Assembly (NCBI GenBank): GCA_947500035.1
Contig: CANMQP010000012.1
Location: 1-64,000, forward strand
Length of the DNA: 64,000 nucleotides
DNA from: an uncultured Kiloniellaceae bacterium
GTDB lineage: Bacteria > Pseudomonadota > Alphaproteobacteria > Kiloniellales > Kiloniellaceae
Direction of reading: 5' to 3'
Position numbers and translations under genes: made by a program. This document shows positions 46,598 through 56,779 of the stretch, one piece after another (positions within the stretch are counted from its first letter, which is position 1; every line of letters starts with the position of its first letter). The notes below the pieces were generated by a model. The model had not been told where the DNA came from. It worked only from the letters and a program-made list of their open reading frames with translations, and searched no databases.

Positions 46598-47614
46598 TCA
46601 CTTCGGATGCCGAAGGCGCGGATTGGCAAGAATGCCCAACACGTCAGCCACCATGTTCAGGATGATATAGACCGCGGCGAACACAAGTCCGCAAGCCTGG
46701 ACCACCGGCATGTCGCGAATCGTCACTGCGTCGACCAGATACTGTCCCATGCCTGGATAGACGAAGATAACTTCCACGACCACGACACCCACCACCAGGT
46801 AGGCGAGGTTCAGCGCCACCACGTTGATAATAGGCGCAATCGCGTTGGGGGCCGCATGCTTGGCGATGATCCGGAAGGCATCCAGGCCCTTCAACTCGGC
46901 GGTTTCGATATAGGCCGAAGACATGATGTTCAGAATCGCCGCCCGCGTCATGCGCATCATGTGCGCCAGCACGACCAGCACCAGGGTCGCGCAGGGCAGG
47001 ACAATGGCCGCGAGACGGTCCGTGAAGGCCATGTCGGCAAAGACCGTGGCCGGGAAAACCGCCACGCCCCAGTTCACCGCGAAGAAGAGAATAAGCAGAT
47101 AGCCGGTGAAAAACTCAGGCAGCGAAATGGCCGCGAGAGAGACGATATTGATCAGCCGGTCGATGAAGCGGTTGCGGTAGTGAACTGCGATCATGCCAAG
47201 CCCGATGGCCAGGGGCACCGAGACTATGGCAGCCCAGAACGCCAGAAACAGCGTATTTCCGAGGCGCTTGCCGATCTGTTCCGACACACTGGCCTTGTTG
47301 GCCCAGGAGGTTCCGAAATCACCCTGCAGAACGCCGCCGAGCCAGCCGAGATAACGCTGCAGCAGCGGGGCATCCAGCCCCAATTCCTTGCGGATGTTGG
47401 CGACGGCTTCGGGTGTGGCCGACTGGCCGAGGTAAGCTTGCGCAAAGTCGCCGGGCAGAATCTCGATGCCGACAAACAAAAGGGCCGAAATGGCAAAAAG
47501 AAGAACGAAGCCTAAAAGAATACGCTGAAAAATCAGGGTAAGCAGCGGATTACTGCTAAAGAATCCCCCAGCCGACCCGGAGCCGGGCGGCGGACTGGTA
47601 TTTGCATTGGACAT
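46598..47614 (-). CDS. Peptide ABC transporter permease, DppB type
   Basis: The protein has 338 residues and six membrane helices, with the DppB-like region GLDAPLLQRYLGWLGGVLQG after the first helix and the EAA loop TAELKGLDAFRIIAKHAAPN. A Gly/Ser/Pro-rich N-terminal tail of about 25 residues precedes the first helix. It pairs with the DppC-type permease 10 bp downstream. Confidence 0.9.
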   Translation of the reverse strand: MSNANTSPPPGSGSAGGFFSSNPLLTLIFQRILLGFVLLFAISALLFVGIEILPGDFAQAYLGQSATPEAVANIRKELGLDAPLLQRYLGWLGGVLQGDFGTSWANKASVSEQIGKRLGNTLFLAFWAAIVSVPLAIGLGMIAVHYRNRFIDRLINIVSLAAISLPEFFTGYLLILFFAVNWGVAVFPATVFADMAFTDRLAAIVLPCATLVLVVLAHMMRMTRAAILNIMSSAYIETAELKGLDAFRIIAKHAAPNAIAPIINVVALNLAYLVVGVVVVEVIFVYPGMGQYLVDAVTIRDMPVVQACGLVFAAVYIILNMVADVLGILANPRLRHPK

Positions 47615-47698
47615 GGTTCATTTCCGGAGCTCTGTGACGAGGAATCATCAACTCGGCCGCGGAGGAAATTTTTTTGTCACCACGGCCCAGATCGAAAC

Positions 47699-47720
47699 GG
47701 GCGATCCAGAAGGACCGCCC
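47699..47720 (-). terminator. Intercistronic hairpin between binding-protein and permease genes
   Basis: On the minus strand GGGCGGTCC-TTCT-GGATCGCCC forms a 9-bp stem with one mismatch and no T-run. It sits between the binding-protein stop and the first permease. Such hairpins usually protect the upstream mRNA, giving more binding protein than permease. Confidence 0.5.
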
Positions 47721-47735
47721 GCTCTTTCCGACTCG

Positions 47736-49325
47736 TCAGACCAACCAGGCCCGGATGGCCGCAAAACCGTTCGACATTTCGCCGCCGGCATCGTGTACGT
47801 AACCGTCGACCTTGTTGGAAACGGCAGCAATGAAGTCGTTGAACATCGGCAGGATCAGCCCGCCGTCGTCCCGCACCATCAGGGCCATTTCCCGATAGAG
47901 CTCCTTACGGCGCCCATCGTCGAGCTCCGCACGGGCCGCGACCAGCAGCTCGTCGAAAGCCGGTCGGCTCCACTTGGTGTCGTTCCAGTCCGCACCGGTC
48001 TGATAGGCGACCGAATACATCTGGTCCTGGGTCGGACGGCCGCCCCAGTAAGAGGTGCAGAAGGGCTGAACGTTCCAGACGTTCGACCAGTAGCCGTCCG
48101 CCGGTTCGCGTTTGATTTCAATCTCAATTCCGGCCTGGGCACAGGACTGCTGGAACAGCACGGCGGCATCTTCGGCACCGTTGAAAGCCGCATTTGAGGT
48201 ACGGAGCAGAACTGCTCCGTCATGGCCCGATTTCTTGAAATGAAATTTCGCCTTATCCGGATCGAAGGTGCGTTGCGGAATATCGTCCGGGAAGTTGGCA
48301 TAAGCGCCGTTGATCGGGAAATCGTTCCCGACCGTGCCGTAGCCGCGCAGGATCTGCTCGACCATCTGCTCCCGGTTCATGGCATGCTTGAGCGCCAGGC
48401 GCAGATCGAGGTTGGTGAAAGGCTCCTTGTCGGTGTGCATGATGAAGACGTAGTGCCCACGGCCCGCGGTGTTCTCGATCGAGACGGTCGGCGCGCGCTT
48501 CAAGAGACCGATCGTCTTGGGATCGACCCGGTTGATCATATGAACCTGGCCCGAGGTCAGTGCGGCCATACGAGCTGTCAGGTCGTTGATCACCAGAATC
48601 TCGACGGAATCGGCGTGACCGACTTCCGGACGCCAGTGGCCTTCGTATCTCTCGGCGGCGTAGCGCACACCCGGCTCGTTCACGCTGACCTTGTAAGGGC
48701 CTGTCGCAATACCGGCAGCCGGATCGTCGTTACCGCCGTTCGGCTGAATGATCAGGTGGTAGTCGGAAAGCATGTAGGGCAGATCGGCATTGCCCGAATC
48801 CAGCGTGACCAGCACGCCGTCATCGCCGTCCTTTTTGATACCCTGGATCGTCTTCATGACCCCAAGCGCACCGGATTTCGCGTTTTCGTCCGAATGGCGC
48901 AGCAAGGTGGCGACCACGTCATCGGCGGTCATTTCCTTGCCGTTGTGGAAGGTGACGCCTTTACGGATCTTGAAGCGCCAGCTCTTGGCATCCTCCGAGG
49001 CTTCCCAGGACTCTGCCAGAACCGGAACCGGCTTGCCGTCAACCGGGCTGGTCTCCGTCAGGGTCTCACCCCAGACGCGCCCGAAGGTGAAGGGGATGGA
49101 GCTGGCGAAAGTTGCCGGGTCAAGGCTGTCGGCGGAGGTGCCGCCGTTCATACCCAGCTTTAAATGGCCGCCCTTTTTCGGGCCGGCGGCGAGAACGGTC
49201 GAGGACAGAAGGCTAGTCGCCAGTGGCGCGGCCACTCCCAGCGCCGCGGCCCGTCCCAGGAAGTCGCGGCGGCTCACCTCTCCGCGCGCAACCAACATTC
49301 CCAGATCTTTGAGTTCATCCGACAT
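47736..49325 (-). CDS. Peptide ABC transporter substrate-binding protein (SBP family 5)
   Basis: The protein has 529 residues. A Tat signal (SRRDFLGRAAALGVAAPLA) is followed by the family 5 core: AESWEASEDAKSWRFKIRKG, VTFHNGKEMTADDVVATL, and a late YREMALMVRDDGGLILPMF. It binds di/oligopeptides or other small solutes in the periplasm. It is the first gene of the operon binding protein - DppB - DppC - DppDF. Tat export of this family is common in alphaproteobacteria. Confidence 0.92.
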   Translation of the reverse strand: MSDELKDLGMLVARGEVSRRDFLGRAAALGVAAPLATSLLSSTVLAAGPKKGGHLKLGMNGGTSADSLDPATFASSIPFTFGRVWGETLTETSPVDGKPVPVLAESWEASEDAKSWRFKIRKGVTFHNGKEMTADDVVATLLRHSDENAKSGALGVMKTIQGIKKDGDDGVLVTLDSGNADLPYMLSDYHLIIQPNGGNDDPAAGIATGPYKVSVNEPGVRYAAERYEGHWRPEVGHADSVEILVINDLTARMAALTSGQVHMINRVDPKTIGLLKRAPTVSIENTAGRGHYVFIMHTDKEPFTNLDLRLALKHAMNREQMVEQILRGYGTVGNDFPINGAYANFPDDIPQRTFDPDKAKFHFKKSGHDGAVLLRTSNAAFNGAEDAAVLFQQSCAQAGIEIEIKREPADGYWSNVWNVQPFCTSYWGGRPTQDQMYSVAYQTGADWNDTKWSRPAFDELLVAARAELDDGRRKELYREMALMVRDDGGLILPMFNDFIAAVSNKVDGYVHDAGGEMSNGFAAIRAWLV

Positions 49326-49766
49326 TTTATACTTCTCCCTGCTTTTTCTGGTCTTTTCTAGTCGACATCGAAGCAGCCCCCTTCATAAGGCCGCTGTTCT
49401 AAATGCGACAAAAGAATTTCACATCTGCGATAGGTGTTAGTTTCGTTTCATATCGCCAGTCTGTCGAATAGATAATGCGAAAAACCCGGACTTTGCAAAT
49501 TTCAACCAAGACGATTATTTTCGGTAACCTCATCTAAGCCTTTGTTATTCAATCATTGCTGCAGGAATGGACTTGGATACAGTGGTTCTGTGGCGAGTCT
49601 TTTGACAAAGACGTAATTGTTTGTGGGTCTCCCGCCATTTGTGCTCGTGCACAAATGTCCAGCATGCGAAACAATTTCCCCGACCCGATGGAACAAAAAA
49701 GGGTGCGAGGTTTTCCTCGCACCCTTTGCGTATCAAAATGCCTCAGCCGACGATGAATTCGCGGTC
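49326..49766. other. Intergenic region between binding-protein and aldehyde dehydrogenase genes
   Basis: The 441 bp hold the promoter of the peptide transporter (AT-rich part, about 49330-49560) and the terminator of the aldehyde dehydrogenase gene (49698-49727). No credible gene is present. Confidence 0.6.
49698..49727 (-). terminator. Rho-independent terminator of the aldehyde dehydrogenase gene
   Basis: AAAGGGTGCGAGG (49698-49710) pairs perfectly with CCTCGCACCCTTT (49715-49727) around a four-base loop. On the minus strand the stem is followed by a run of T, as needed for the gene that ends at 49767. Confidence 0.9.
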
Positions 49767-51206
49767 TCAGGCCGTGGCCTGATACCCGCTGATCGCCTTG
49801 ACCTCAAGGAAATCCTCAAGGCCGTAGGTTCCGCCTTCGCGGCCATTGCCGGATTGCTTGTAGCCGCCAAAGGGGCTGCCGGCCGGACGCTGAGCCCCAT
49901 TGATCTGAACCATGCCGGCCCGAAGACGGCGGGCAACGCGATTCGCCCGTTCCGGGCTTCCGCTCTGCACGTAGGCCGCCAGGCCGTAAGGCGTGTCATT
50001 GGCGATTTCCACCGCTTCTTCTTCGGTGTCGAAGGGAATCATGCAGAGAACCGGTCCGAAGACCTCTTCGCGGGCGATTGTCATCTGATTATTCACGTCC
50101 GCAAAGATGGTTGGGCGCACATAGTAGCCCCGGTTGAGACCCTCCGGGCGGCCCGTGCCGCCGATCACCACGCGGGCGCCCTCGCCGATGGCGGTCTCGA
50201 TCAGGCCCTGAACCTTGTCGAACTGCATGGAGCTGACCAGCGGGCCAATGTGGCGGCCTTCCTCGGAAGGATCGCCGACCTGGACCTTCTGCCCGACTTC
50301 GGCGGCGATCTCGACCGCGTTGTCATAGATATCGCGCTGAACCAGCATGCGCGTCGGCGCGTTACAGGACTGCCCGGTGTTATTGAAGCAGTGCAGAACG
50401 CCCGTCTTGACGGCTTTGGTGAGATCCGCGTCGTTAAAGACGATATTCGGTGACTTGCCGCCCAGTTCCAGCGTCACCCGCTTGACCGTGTCCGCCGCCG
50501 CTTTTGTGACTGCGGTGCCGGCCCGGGTCGAGCCTGTGAAGGACATCATGTCGATGCCCGGATGGCGCGACATGGCCTCGCCGACGACAGGACCTTCGCC
50601 ATTGACCAGATTGAAGACGCCGGCCGGGAAACCGGCTTCGTCGACCATTTCGGCAAAGAGAATCGCCGACATCGGTGCGATCTCACTCGGCTTCAGGATC
50701 ACCGTGCAGCCGACTGCAAGTGCGGGCACGACCTTGAGCGCGATCTGGTTCATGGGCCAGTTCCAGGGTGTGATCAGACCGCAGACACCGATCGCCTCCT
50801 GGACGATCCGTTCGCCGGAATCGTTGAAGTCATACTCGAACTCAAACTCTTTGAGCGCTTTGATAAACGCGCCAAGGTGACCGGCTCCCGACGCGGCCTG
50901 GCTGTGGTTTGCCATGGAAATAGGCGCGCCCATTTCCAGGGAGATCGCCTCGGCCATTTCACCGGAGCGGCGTTTGTAGACCTCCAGAAGCTTCTCCAGC
51001 AGAGCAACGCGTTCCTCGCGGCTGGTCAGGCTATAGGTTTCGAAGGCCTTGCGCGCGGCGGTGACAGCCCGGTCGATATCGGCTTCAGACCCGAGAGAGA
51101 TCGTGGCAAACGCCGTTTCGTTTGCCGGATTGATCACTTCGCAATCCTTCGCGACCGCAGGCGCGACCCACTTTCCGTCGATGTAAAATTCCGTTTTCTT
51201 CAACAT
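49767..51206 (-). CDS. NAD(P)-dependent aldehyde dehydrogenase
   Basis: The protein has 479 residues. The catalytic Cys is in NNTGQSCNAPTRM, the general-base Glu in VTLELGGKSPN, and the cofactor loop in FTGSTRAGTAV. It oxidises an aldehyde to the acid; the exact substrate is not evident. It resembles the group of plant-type/gamma-aminobutyraldehyde-like enzymes. It is a single-gene unit with a good terminator. An NarL-type regulator follows upstream on the same strand. Confidence 0.9.
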   Translation of the reverse strand: MLKKTEFYIDGKWVAPAVAKDCEVINPANETAFATISLGSEADIDRAVTAARKAFETYSLTSREERVALLEKLLEVYKRRSGEMAEAISLEMGAPISMANHSQAASGAGHLGAFIKALKEFEFEYDFNDSGERIVQEAIGVCGLITPWNWPMNQIALKVVPALAVGCTVILKPSEIAPMSAILFAEMVDEAGFPAGVFNLVNGEGPVVGEAMSRHPGIDMMSFTGSTRAGTAVTKAAADTVKRVTLELGGKSPNIVFNDADLTKAVKTGVLHCFNNTGQSCNAPTRMLVQRDIYDNAVEIAAEVGQKVQVGDPSEEGRHIGPLVSSMQFDKVQGLIETAIGEGARVVIGGTGRPEGLNRGYYVRPTIFADVNNQMTIAREEVFGPVLCMIPFDTEEEAVEIANDTPYGLAAYVQSGSPERANRVARRLRAGMVQINGAQRPAGSPFGGYKQSGNGREGGTYGLEDFLEVKAISGYQATA

Positions 51207-51384
51207 AGTTTTTCTCCCAAGCCGGCCTGAGCCGCTATCCGCAGAGGTATTTCAACAACCTCGAATTCTGACGCCATCTTCATCAATCTGGCAGTCAGCG
51301 CAAGAGCCATTCTCGACCCATATTTCGTAGATTGGATCCGACGAAAAGATCCTTGAGTCAGAGATAGAGACTGATTCCAGGCAG

Positions 51385-52074
51385 TCAATTCTCCTTTGAT
51401 CTCTCCGAGGGCAAATCAGGCAGCTGATGGGCCTGTCCCACGATCGACGCATAGTAAAACGCGATCGCCTGTGCGCGGTTAGTGACCGAGAGCTTTTCGA
51501 AGAGGTTGCGCAGGTGGAACTTGACGGTATTGATCGAAATGCCGAAGTCGTGCGCTAGCTGCTTGTTCGTGCAGCCCTGGGACAATGCGGTCAGGAGTGT
51601 GCGCTCCCGCTCGGTCAGGCTGTACATCGGATCCTGGCGCAGTTCGCGCACATCCAGGAAGGGGAACACCATCTGACCCTTTGCAACATCGGCGGCAATG
51701 TCCAACAGATTCTCGGGGGATTCACTGCGCGCGCAAAATCCGGCTGCACCAGCCGCCATGGCCCGGCGCGGCACTTCATGGCCCGAACCGTGAGAATAGA
51801 CCACGATACGGGGTGCGGAGACCTGCGCCCGCAAAATCTCGATGAGCTTTTCGCCACCCAGCATGGGCAGGGTCCAGTCAATAACGCCGACCGCAACCGG
51901 AACCCGCAAAACCGCCTCGAGAAAGCCCTCGGCCGAGCTGGCGGTCGCGACGAGGCTAAACCGGGAGTCCCGGTCAAAAAACTCGGACAAAGCCGACAAC
52001 ATGATGGAGTTGCTGTCGGCCAGCGCCACCTCGATCGCTGCGGCAGGTTTTTTAGCCGTTTCCATGAATTGCAC
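51385..52074 (-). CDS. NarL/LuxR-type response regulator with degenerate receiver
   Basis: The protein has 229 residues. The receiver domain keeps the phosphoacceptor Asp (GVIDWTLPMLGG). However, the acidic pair is reduced to one Asp (ALADSNS), and the conserved Lys near the end is Arg (GFCARSES). The C-terminal LuxR HTH (LTERERTLLTALSQGCTNKQ, ISINTVKFHLRNLFEKL) is intact. No sensor kinase is nearby. It is divergent from the serine-cycle operon, with 320 bp between, so it is a candidate regulator of that operon and may not be phosphorylated in the normal way. Confidence 0.85.
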   Translation of the reverse strand: MQFMETAKKPAAAIEVALADSNSIMLSALSEFFDRDSRFSLVATASSAEGFLEAVLRVPVAVGVIDWTLPMLGGEKLIEILRAQVSAPRIVVYSHGSGHEVPRRAMAAGAAGFCARSESPENLLDIAADVAKGQMVFPFLDVRELRQDPMYSLTERERTLLTALSQGCTNKQLAHDFGISINTVKFHLRNLFEKLSVTNRAQAIAFYYASIVGQAHQLPDLPSERSKEN

Positions 52075-52394
52075 CTCAGAGCAATAGAGAAACCACCTGA
52101 ATGGGTAGGTAGCTTAGCGGAGTTCTCATGCCTTTACCACTTATATAGGTAGGTTTTTATCTATCCTAATAGATACCCAAAAGCAGGAGTTATGGGTGTT
52201 GTGCATCGGATCAATCAGCGGTGTTATGTCGGCAAGAGCGCTCAAACATTTGTTTCGGGCCATCGGAGTGCGCCCCGGCTATTGCGTCTGGGTGGCAGCG
52301 TCCGGTCCCTTTCTCGGAAGTAAACGGTTCGGAAGAGACCACATTCCAAGAAAAACGCGAGGCCCGAAAAAACATACGAGGGAGGAACCGATCC
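52075..52394. other. Divergent promoter region of the regulator and the serine-cycle operon
   Basis: The left half is AT-rich with two direct GGTAGGT motifs (near 52105 and 52148) and a perfect inverted repeat TATCTA-TCCTAA-TAGATA (52158-52175), suited to a LuxR-type dimer. The rest is leader sequence for the aminotransferase gene, ending in GGAGGA before ATG 52395. Confidence 0.55.
52158..52175. promoter_or_regulatory. Candidate LuxR-type operator of the serine-cycle operon
   Basis: TATCTA-N6-TAGATA is an 18-bp inverted repeat flanked by GG and CC, between the divergent regulator and the aminotransferase gene. Confidence 0.5.
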
Positions 52395-53603
52395 ATGCAA
52401 GGTACCAGAAGCTTGTTTGTCCCTGGACCGACCAACGTTCCCGAGGACGTCCGCAAAGCTATCGATGTGCCCATGGAAGATCATCGGGCACCGGATCTGC
52501 CGGCTTTCACACTCCCGCTCTTCGCCGATCTGAAAAAGATTTTTAAGACCGATACCGGCCGGGTGTTTCTATTCCCTGCATCCGGCACCGGGGGCTGGGA
52601 GGCGGCGATCACCAACACGCTGAGACCCGGCGACAAGGTGCTCGCCTCCCGCTTCGGCCAATTCTCGCACCTATGGATCGATCTCTGTCAGCGTCACAGT
52701 CTGGATGTTGAAATCGTCGACGTCGACTGGGGCGAGGGCGTTCCACTCGATATCTATGCCGAGAGACTCAAGGCGGACAAGGACCACGAGATCAAGGCTG
52801 TTCTGGTCACACAAAACGAGACGGCTACCGGCGTTCAGAGCGACGTCGCGGGTGTCCGCCAAGCGCTCGATGACGCAGATCACCCGGCCCTGCTCTATGT
52901 CGATGGCGTCAGTTCGATTGCCTCCGTCGATTTCCGCATGGACGAATGGGGCGTCGACCTGGCCGTCTCGGGATCGCAAAAGGGTTTCATGCTGCCCGCC
53001 GGGCTCGCGATCATGTGTGCCAGCGAGAAGGCCTTGGAAGCCTCGGAGTCCGCGGGTCTTGCGCGCTGCTACTTCGACTTCAAAGACATGATCCAGACCA
53101 ACGACACCGGCTATTTCCCTTATACGCCGCCCATGACCCTGATCCGTGGTCTGCGCTGCTCGGTCGACCGGCTGCTGGACGAGGGCCTGGAGAACGTCTT
53201 CGCGCGCCATCACTATCTTGCCGAGGGCGTGCGCAAAGCCGCCGATGCCTGGAGTCTCAGACTCTGCGCCAAGGAACCGAAATGGTATTCCGACACGGTC
53301 AGCGCGATCTGCCTGCCGGATGGATATGATTCCGGCGAGCTGCTGGCCCGCGCTTATCACCGTTACGGCATATCGCTCGGCGCAGGCCTCTCCAAGGTCG
53401 CCGGACGGGTGTTCCGCATCGGACACCTGGGCGATATGAACGAGGTCATGCTGCTCTCAGCCCTCGCCGGCACGGAGATGGCCCTGCGCGATCTCGGTGT
53501 GCCGATCGTTGCGGGTAGCGGCGTGGCAGCGGCACAGGAATATTACCGGTCCGCCGCGAACGGTTACAGCGACCTCCGCATCATGCAGGCTGCCGCAGAA
53601 TAG
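52395..53603 (+). CDS. sgaA: Serine-glyoxylate aminotransferase
   Basis: The protein has 402 residues. It is a class V PLP enzyme: [20 protein letters not shown] at the start, [10 protein letters not shown] for phosphate binding, [19 protein letters not shown] with the PLP Asp, and the Schiff-base Lys in [14 protein letters not shown]. It transfers the amino group of serine to glyoxylate, giving hydroxypyruvate and glycine, a step of the serine cycle. The start has GGAGGA about nine bases upstream. It is the first gene of the five-gene serine-cycle group. Confidence 0.93.
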   Translation: MQGTRSLFVPGPTNVPEDVRKAIDVPMEDHRAPDLPAFTLPLFADLKKIFKTDTGRVFLFPASGTGGWEAAITNTLRPGDKVLASRFGQFSHLWIDLCQRHSLDVEIVDVDWGEGVPLDIYAERLKADKDHEIKAVLVTQNETATGVQSDVAGVRQALDDADHPALLYVDGVSSIASVDFRMDEWGVDLAVSGSQKGFMLPAGLAIMCASEKALEASESAGLARCYFDFKDMIQTNDTGYFPYTPPMTLIRGLRCSVDRLLDEGLENVFARHHYLAEGVRKAADAWSLRLCAKEPKWYSDTVSAICLPDGYDSGELLARAYHRYGISLGAGLSKVAGRVFRIGHLGDMNEVMLLSALAGTEMALRDLGVPIVAGSGVAAAQEYYRSAANGYSDLRIMQAAAE

Positions 53604-53659
53604 CGGCCAAAGATCAAGATGCGGATTGCGGAATCACATACCGAAGCGGGATCAAGTTC

Positions 53660-54859
53660 ATGGATATTCACGAATATCAAGCCAAGGAAATTCTGAGCGG
53701 CTTCGGCGTGCCGGTGCCGCGCGGAGGTCTGGCCTACAGCCCGGAACAGGCCGCGTACAGGGCGCGGGAAATCGGTGGCGATGCCTGGGTCGTCAAGGCA
53801 CAGGTGCACAGCGGCGGCCGCGGTAAGGCGGGCGGCGTCAAGGTCTGTCAGGACGAGCACGAAGTCTACGATGCCGCCGACGAACTTTTCGGCAAGCGGC
53901 TGGTCACGCATCAGACCGGGCCAAAAGGCAAGGTGGTTTACCGGGTCTATGTCGAAGGCGCAGCCGCCATCGAGCGGGAGATCTATCTGGGTTTTGTGCT
54001 CGACCGCAAAAGCGAGCGCGTCATGGTGGTCGCCTCGGCGGAAGGCGGTATGGAGATCGAGGAAATCTCCGCGAGCAAACCGGAGAGTATTATCCGTTCG
54101 GTCATCGAACCTGCGGTGGGTATCCAGGATTTCCAGGTGCGCGAGGTTGCCTTCAGCCTTGGCCTAAAACCCAACCAGATCCAGCAGGCCGTCAACACCA
54201 TCAAAGGCTGCTACCGGGCCTTTCGAGAGCTTGATGCCACAATGGTCGAGATCAACCCTCTGGTCGTCACAAGCGAAGGTTCGATCATCGCCCTGGACGC
54301 CAAGATGACCTTTGACGACAACGCACTCTTCCGTCATCCGAGCGTGTCCGAGCTGCGCGATAAGTCACAGGAGGACCCGCGCGAGTCCCAAGCCGCAGAC
54401 CGGGGTCTGAGTTATGTCGGGCTCGAGGGAAAAATCGGCTGCATCGTCAACGGTGCCGGTCTTGCCATGGCAACCATGGATATGATCGAACTGGCCGGCG
54501 GCAAGCCCGCGAACTTTCTGGATATCGGCGGCGGTGCGTCGCCCGAGCGGGTCGCGAAAGCCTTTCGCCTGGTGATGTCCGACGGCGATGTCGAGGCGAT
54601 CCTGGTCAATATCTTTGCCGGCATCAATCGTTGCGACTGGGTCGCCGAGGGGATCATACAGGCCCTGCAGGCCAATCCGGTGAACGTTCCGGTCATCGTC
54701 CGGCTTGCAGGCACCAATGTCGAGGAAGGCCGCAAGATTCTCTCCAAGAGCGGCCTGCCGATCATCCGTGCAGCCACCCTGAAGGAAGCCGCAGAGCGGG
54801 CGGTCTCCGCGTGGCAGAACGACATCAAACACAACGTCAAAATGGTGGCTTCGTCATGA
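53660..54859 (+). CDS. mtkA: Malate-CoA ligase beta subunit
   Basis: The protein has 399 residues and is homologous to succinyl-CoA synthetase beta. The ATP-grasp domain starts [20 protein letters not shown] with [17 protein letters not shown]; the Mg site lies in [10 protein letters not shown], and the CoA ligase part has [17 protein letters not shown]. Its setting between serine-glyoxylate aminotransferase and hydroxypyruvate reductase marks it as malate thiokinase, which makes malyl-CoA, rather than the citric-acid-cycle enzyme. The last codon overlaps the alpha-subunit start. Confidence 0.9.
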   Translation: MDIHEYQAKEILSGFGVPVPRGGLAYSPEQAAYRAREIGGDAWVVKAQVHSGGRGKAGGVKVCQDEHEVYDAADELFGKRLVTHQTGPKGKVVYRVYVEGAAAIEREIYLGFVLDRKSERVMVVASAEGGMEIEEISASKPESIIRSVIEPAVGIQDFQVREVAFSLGLKPNQIQQAVNTIKGCYRAFRELDATMVEINPLVVTSEGSIIALDAKMTFDDNALFRHPSVSELRDKSQEDPRESQAADRGLSYVGLEGKIGCIVNGAGLAMATMDMIELAGGKPANFLDIGGGASPERVAKAFRLVMSDGDVEAILVNIFAGINRCDWVAEGIIQALQANPVNVPVIVRLAGTNVEEGRKILSKSGLPIIRAATLKEAAERAVSAWQNDIKHNVKMVASS

Positions 54860-55746
54860 GCATTCTCATCGACCGCACGACACCGGTTCTGGTGCAGGGC
54901 CTGACCGGTAAAATCGGGAGCTTCCACGCCAAGGAAATGCTCGACTACGGGACCAACATCGTGGGCGGCGTGGTGCCCGGACGGGGTGGCGAGGCCACGC
55001 ACGCTATCCCGGTCTACGACACCATGAAAGACGCGGTGCAAGCGACCGGCGCGACGGTCAGCGTGGTTTTCGTTCCGCCGCCCTTTGCCGCCGACTCCAT
55101 TATGGAGGCCGCGGACTGCGGTATTAAGCTCTGTGCCGCCATCACCGACGGAATTCCCGCCCAGGATATGATCCGGGTCAAGCGCTACATGCGCCGCTAC
55201 AAGGCGGAGAATCGCATGCAGCTGATCGGCCCGAACTGCGCCGGGATCATCAGCCCCGGCAAAGCGCTGCTGGGCATTATGCCGGGCCATATCTATCAGC
55301 CGGGCTCGATTGGCGTCGTCGGCCGTTCCGGAACCCTCGGCTACGAGGCCGCATCCCAAATGAAGGAGCTGGGCATCGGCGTCTCGACCTCCGTCGGTAT
55401 CGGTGGCGATCCTATTAACGGTTCGTCCTTCAAGGACATCCTGATGCTGTTCGAGAACGACCCGGAGACCAGCGCCGTCGTCATGATCGGTGAGATCGGC
55501 GGGCCTCAGGAGGCCGAAGCCGCCGAGTTCATCCGCGACAACATGACCAAACCGGTCGTGGCTTATGTTGCGGGTTTGAGCGCCCCCAAAGGCCGCACGA
55601 TGGGTCATGCCGGCGCCATTATCTCGGCCTTCGGCGAGAGCGCCAGTGAAAAGGTCGAAATCCTGCGCGAGGTCGGTGTGACCATTGCACCTGATCCCTC
55701 GCAGATCGGGTCAACCGTTGCAGGCGTTGTTTCAAAAGCGGCCTAA
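54856..55746 (+). CDS. mtkB: Malate-CoA ligase alpha subunit
   Basis: The protein has 296 residues. The CoA-binding Rossmann part is [19 protein letters not shown]; the phosphohistidine is in [12 protein letters not shown], and [12 protein letters not shown] is conserved. It forms the catalytic heteromer with the beta subunit. It starts at ATG 54856, overlapping the mtkA stop by ATGA. Confidence 0.92.
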   Translation: MSILIDRTTPVLVQGLTGKIGSFHAKEMLDYGTNIVGGVVPGRGGEATHAIPVYDTMKDAVQATGATVSVVFVPPPFAADSIMEAADCGIKLCAAITDGIPAQDMIRVKRYMRRYKAENRMQLIGPNCAGIISPGKALLGIMPGHIYQPGSIGVVGRSGTLGYEAASQMKELGIGVSTSVGIGGDPINGSSFKDILMLFENDPETSAVVMIGEIGGPQEAEAAEFIRDNMTKPVVAYVAGLSAPKGRTMGHAGAIISAFGESASEKVEILREVGVTIAPDPSQIGSTVAGVVSKAA

Positions 55747-55758
55747 GGGAGTCATCTC

Positions 55759-56730
55759 ATGATCAAGCCGAAAGTCGTCATCACCCGCCGTTGGCCGAAG
55801 GCCGTCGAAGCCGCCCTGGTCGAGGATTTCGACGTCACCTTCAACAGGCAGGACCGCGCGCTGACAGCGGATGAGTTGAAGGACGCGGTCCACTTCGCGG
55901 ATGCCGTCTTGCCGACGGTCACCGACCGGATCGATGCCCGTGTGCTCGACGACGCGAACCCGCGCACAAAGATCCTGGCGAACTATGGCGTGGGTTATAG
56001 CCATATCGATATCGACAGCGCCAAGACTCACGGCATCACCGTGACCAACACGCCCGATGTCCTGAGCGAATGCACGGCCGATCTGACCCTGACACTGATG
56101 CTCATGGCCGCGCGGCGCGCCAGCGAGGGCGAGCGGGAGGTCAAGACCGGAACCTGGTCCGGCTGGCGTCCGACCCATCTGCTGGGCTCGAAGGTCTCCG
56201 GCAAGACGCTGGGCATCATCGGTTTCGGACGGATCGGGCAGGAAGTCGCGAAGCGGGCTCATCACGGCTTTGGCATGCGCGTTCTGGCCTTCAACCGTTC
56301 CCCCATCGCGCAGGGCCTCCTGACCAAAACCGGCGCAGAGAGCGTCGCTTCGATCGATGAACTTCTGCCGCAAGCCGACTTCGTATCCCTCCATTGCCCC
56401 GGCGGTGCCGCCAACAAACACCTGATCGACTGCCGCCGTCTGGGCCTGATGAAGGAATCCGCATTTCTAATCAACACAGCCCGCGGCGAGGTCGTGGACG
56501 AACGGGCTTTGGTCCAGGCCTTGATTTTCGAGACCATAGCCGGCGCCGGGCTCGATGTCTTCAACGGCGAACCGGACGTACTGCCGGAACTGCGCGGTTG
56601 TGAAAACGCGGTCCTCCTGCCCCACCTTGGCAGCGCGACATTGGAGACTCGCGAAGCCATGGGCTTTCGCGTGGTGCAGAACCTGAAGGATTTCTTCGAG
56701 GGCCGCGCGCCGCGCGATCTTGTCGCGTAA
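55759..56730 (+). CDS. Hydroxypyruvate/glyoxylate reductase (D-2-hydroxyacid dehydrogenase)
   Basis: The protein has 323 residues. The NAD(P) motif [18 protein letters not shown] is followed by the active-site Arg in [13 protein letters not shown], a Glu in NGEPDV and the His in [12 protein letters not shown]. In the serine cycle it reduces hydroxypyruvate to D-glycerate. It begins 12 bp after mtkB, in the same operon. Symbols differ among organisms (hprA, gyaR), so I leave it blank. Confidence 0.9.
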   Translation: MIKPKVVITRRWPKAVEAALVEDFDVTFNRQDRALTADELKDAVHFADAVLPTVTDRIDARVLDDANPRTKILANYGVGYSHIDIDSAKTHGITVTNTPDVLSECTADLTLTLMLMAARRASEGEREVKTGTWSGWRPTHLLGSKVSGKTLGIIGFGRIGQEVAKRAHHGFGMRVLAFNRSPIAQGLLTKTGAESVASIDELLPQADFVSLHCPGGAANKHLIDCRRLGLMKESAFLINTARGEVVDERALVQALIFETIAGAGLDVFNGEPDVLPELRGCENAVLLPHLGSATLETREAMGFRVVQNLKDFFEGRAPRDLVA

Positions 56731-56779
56731 CGATGCGCAAAGGCCACGAAAAACCAAAGATAAAGCAAGGGATGAAACG

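Noticed and set aside
53660-55746. Succinyl-CoA synthetase (sucCD) as the function of the two ligase subunits
   Set aside because: The neighbours are serine-cycle genes rather than sucAB or mdh, and the order matches malate thiokinase operons. Sequence alone does not exclude it.
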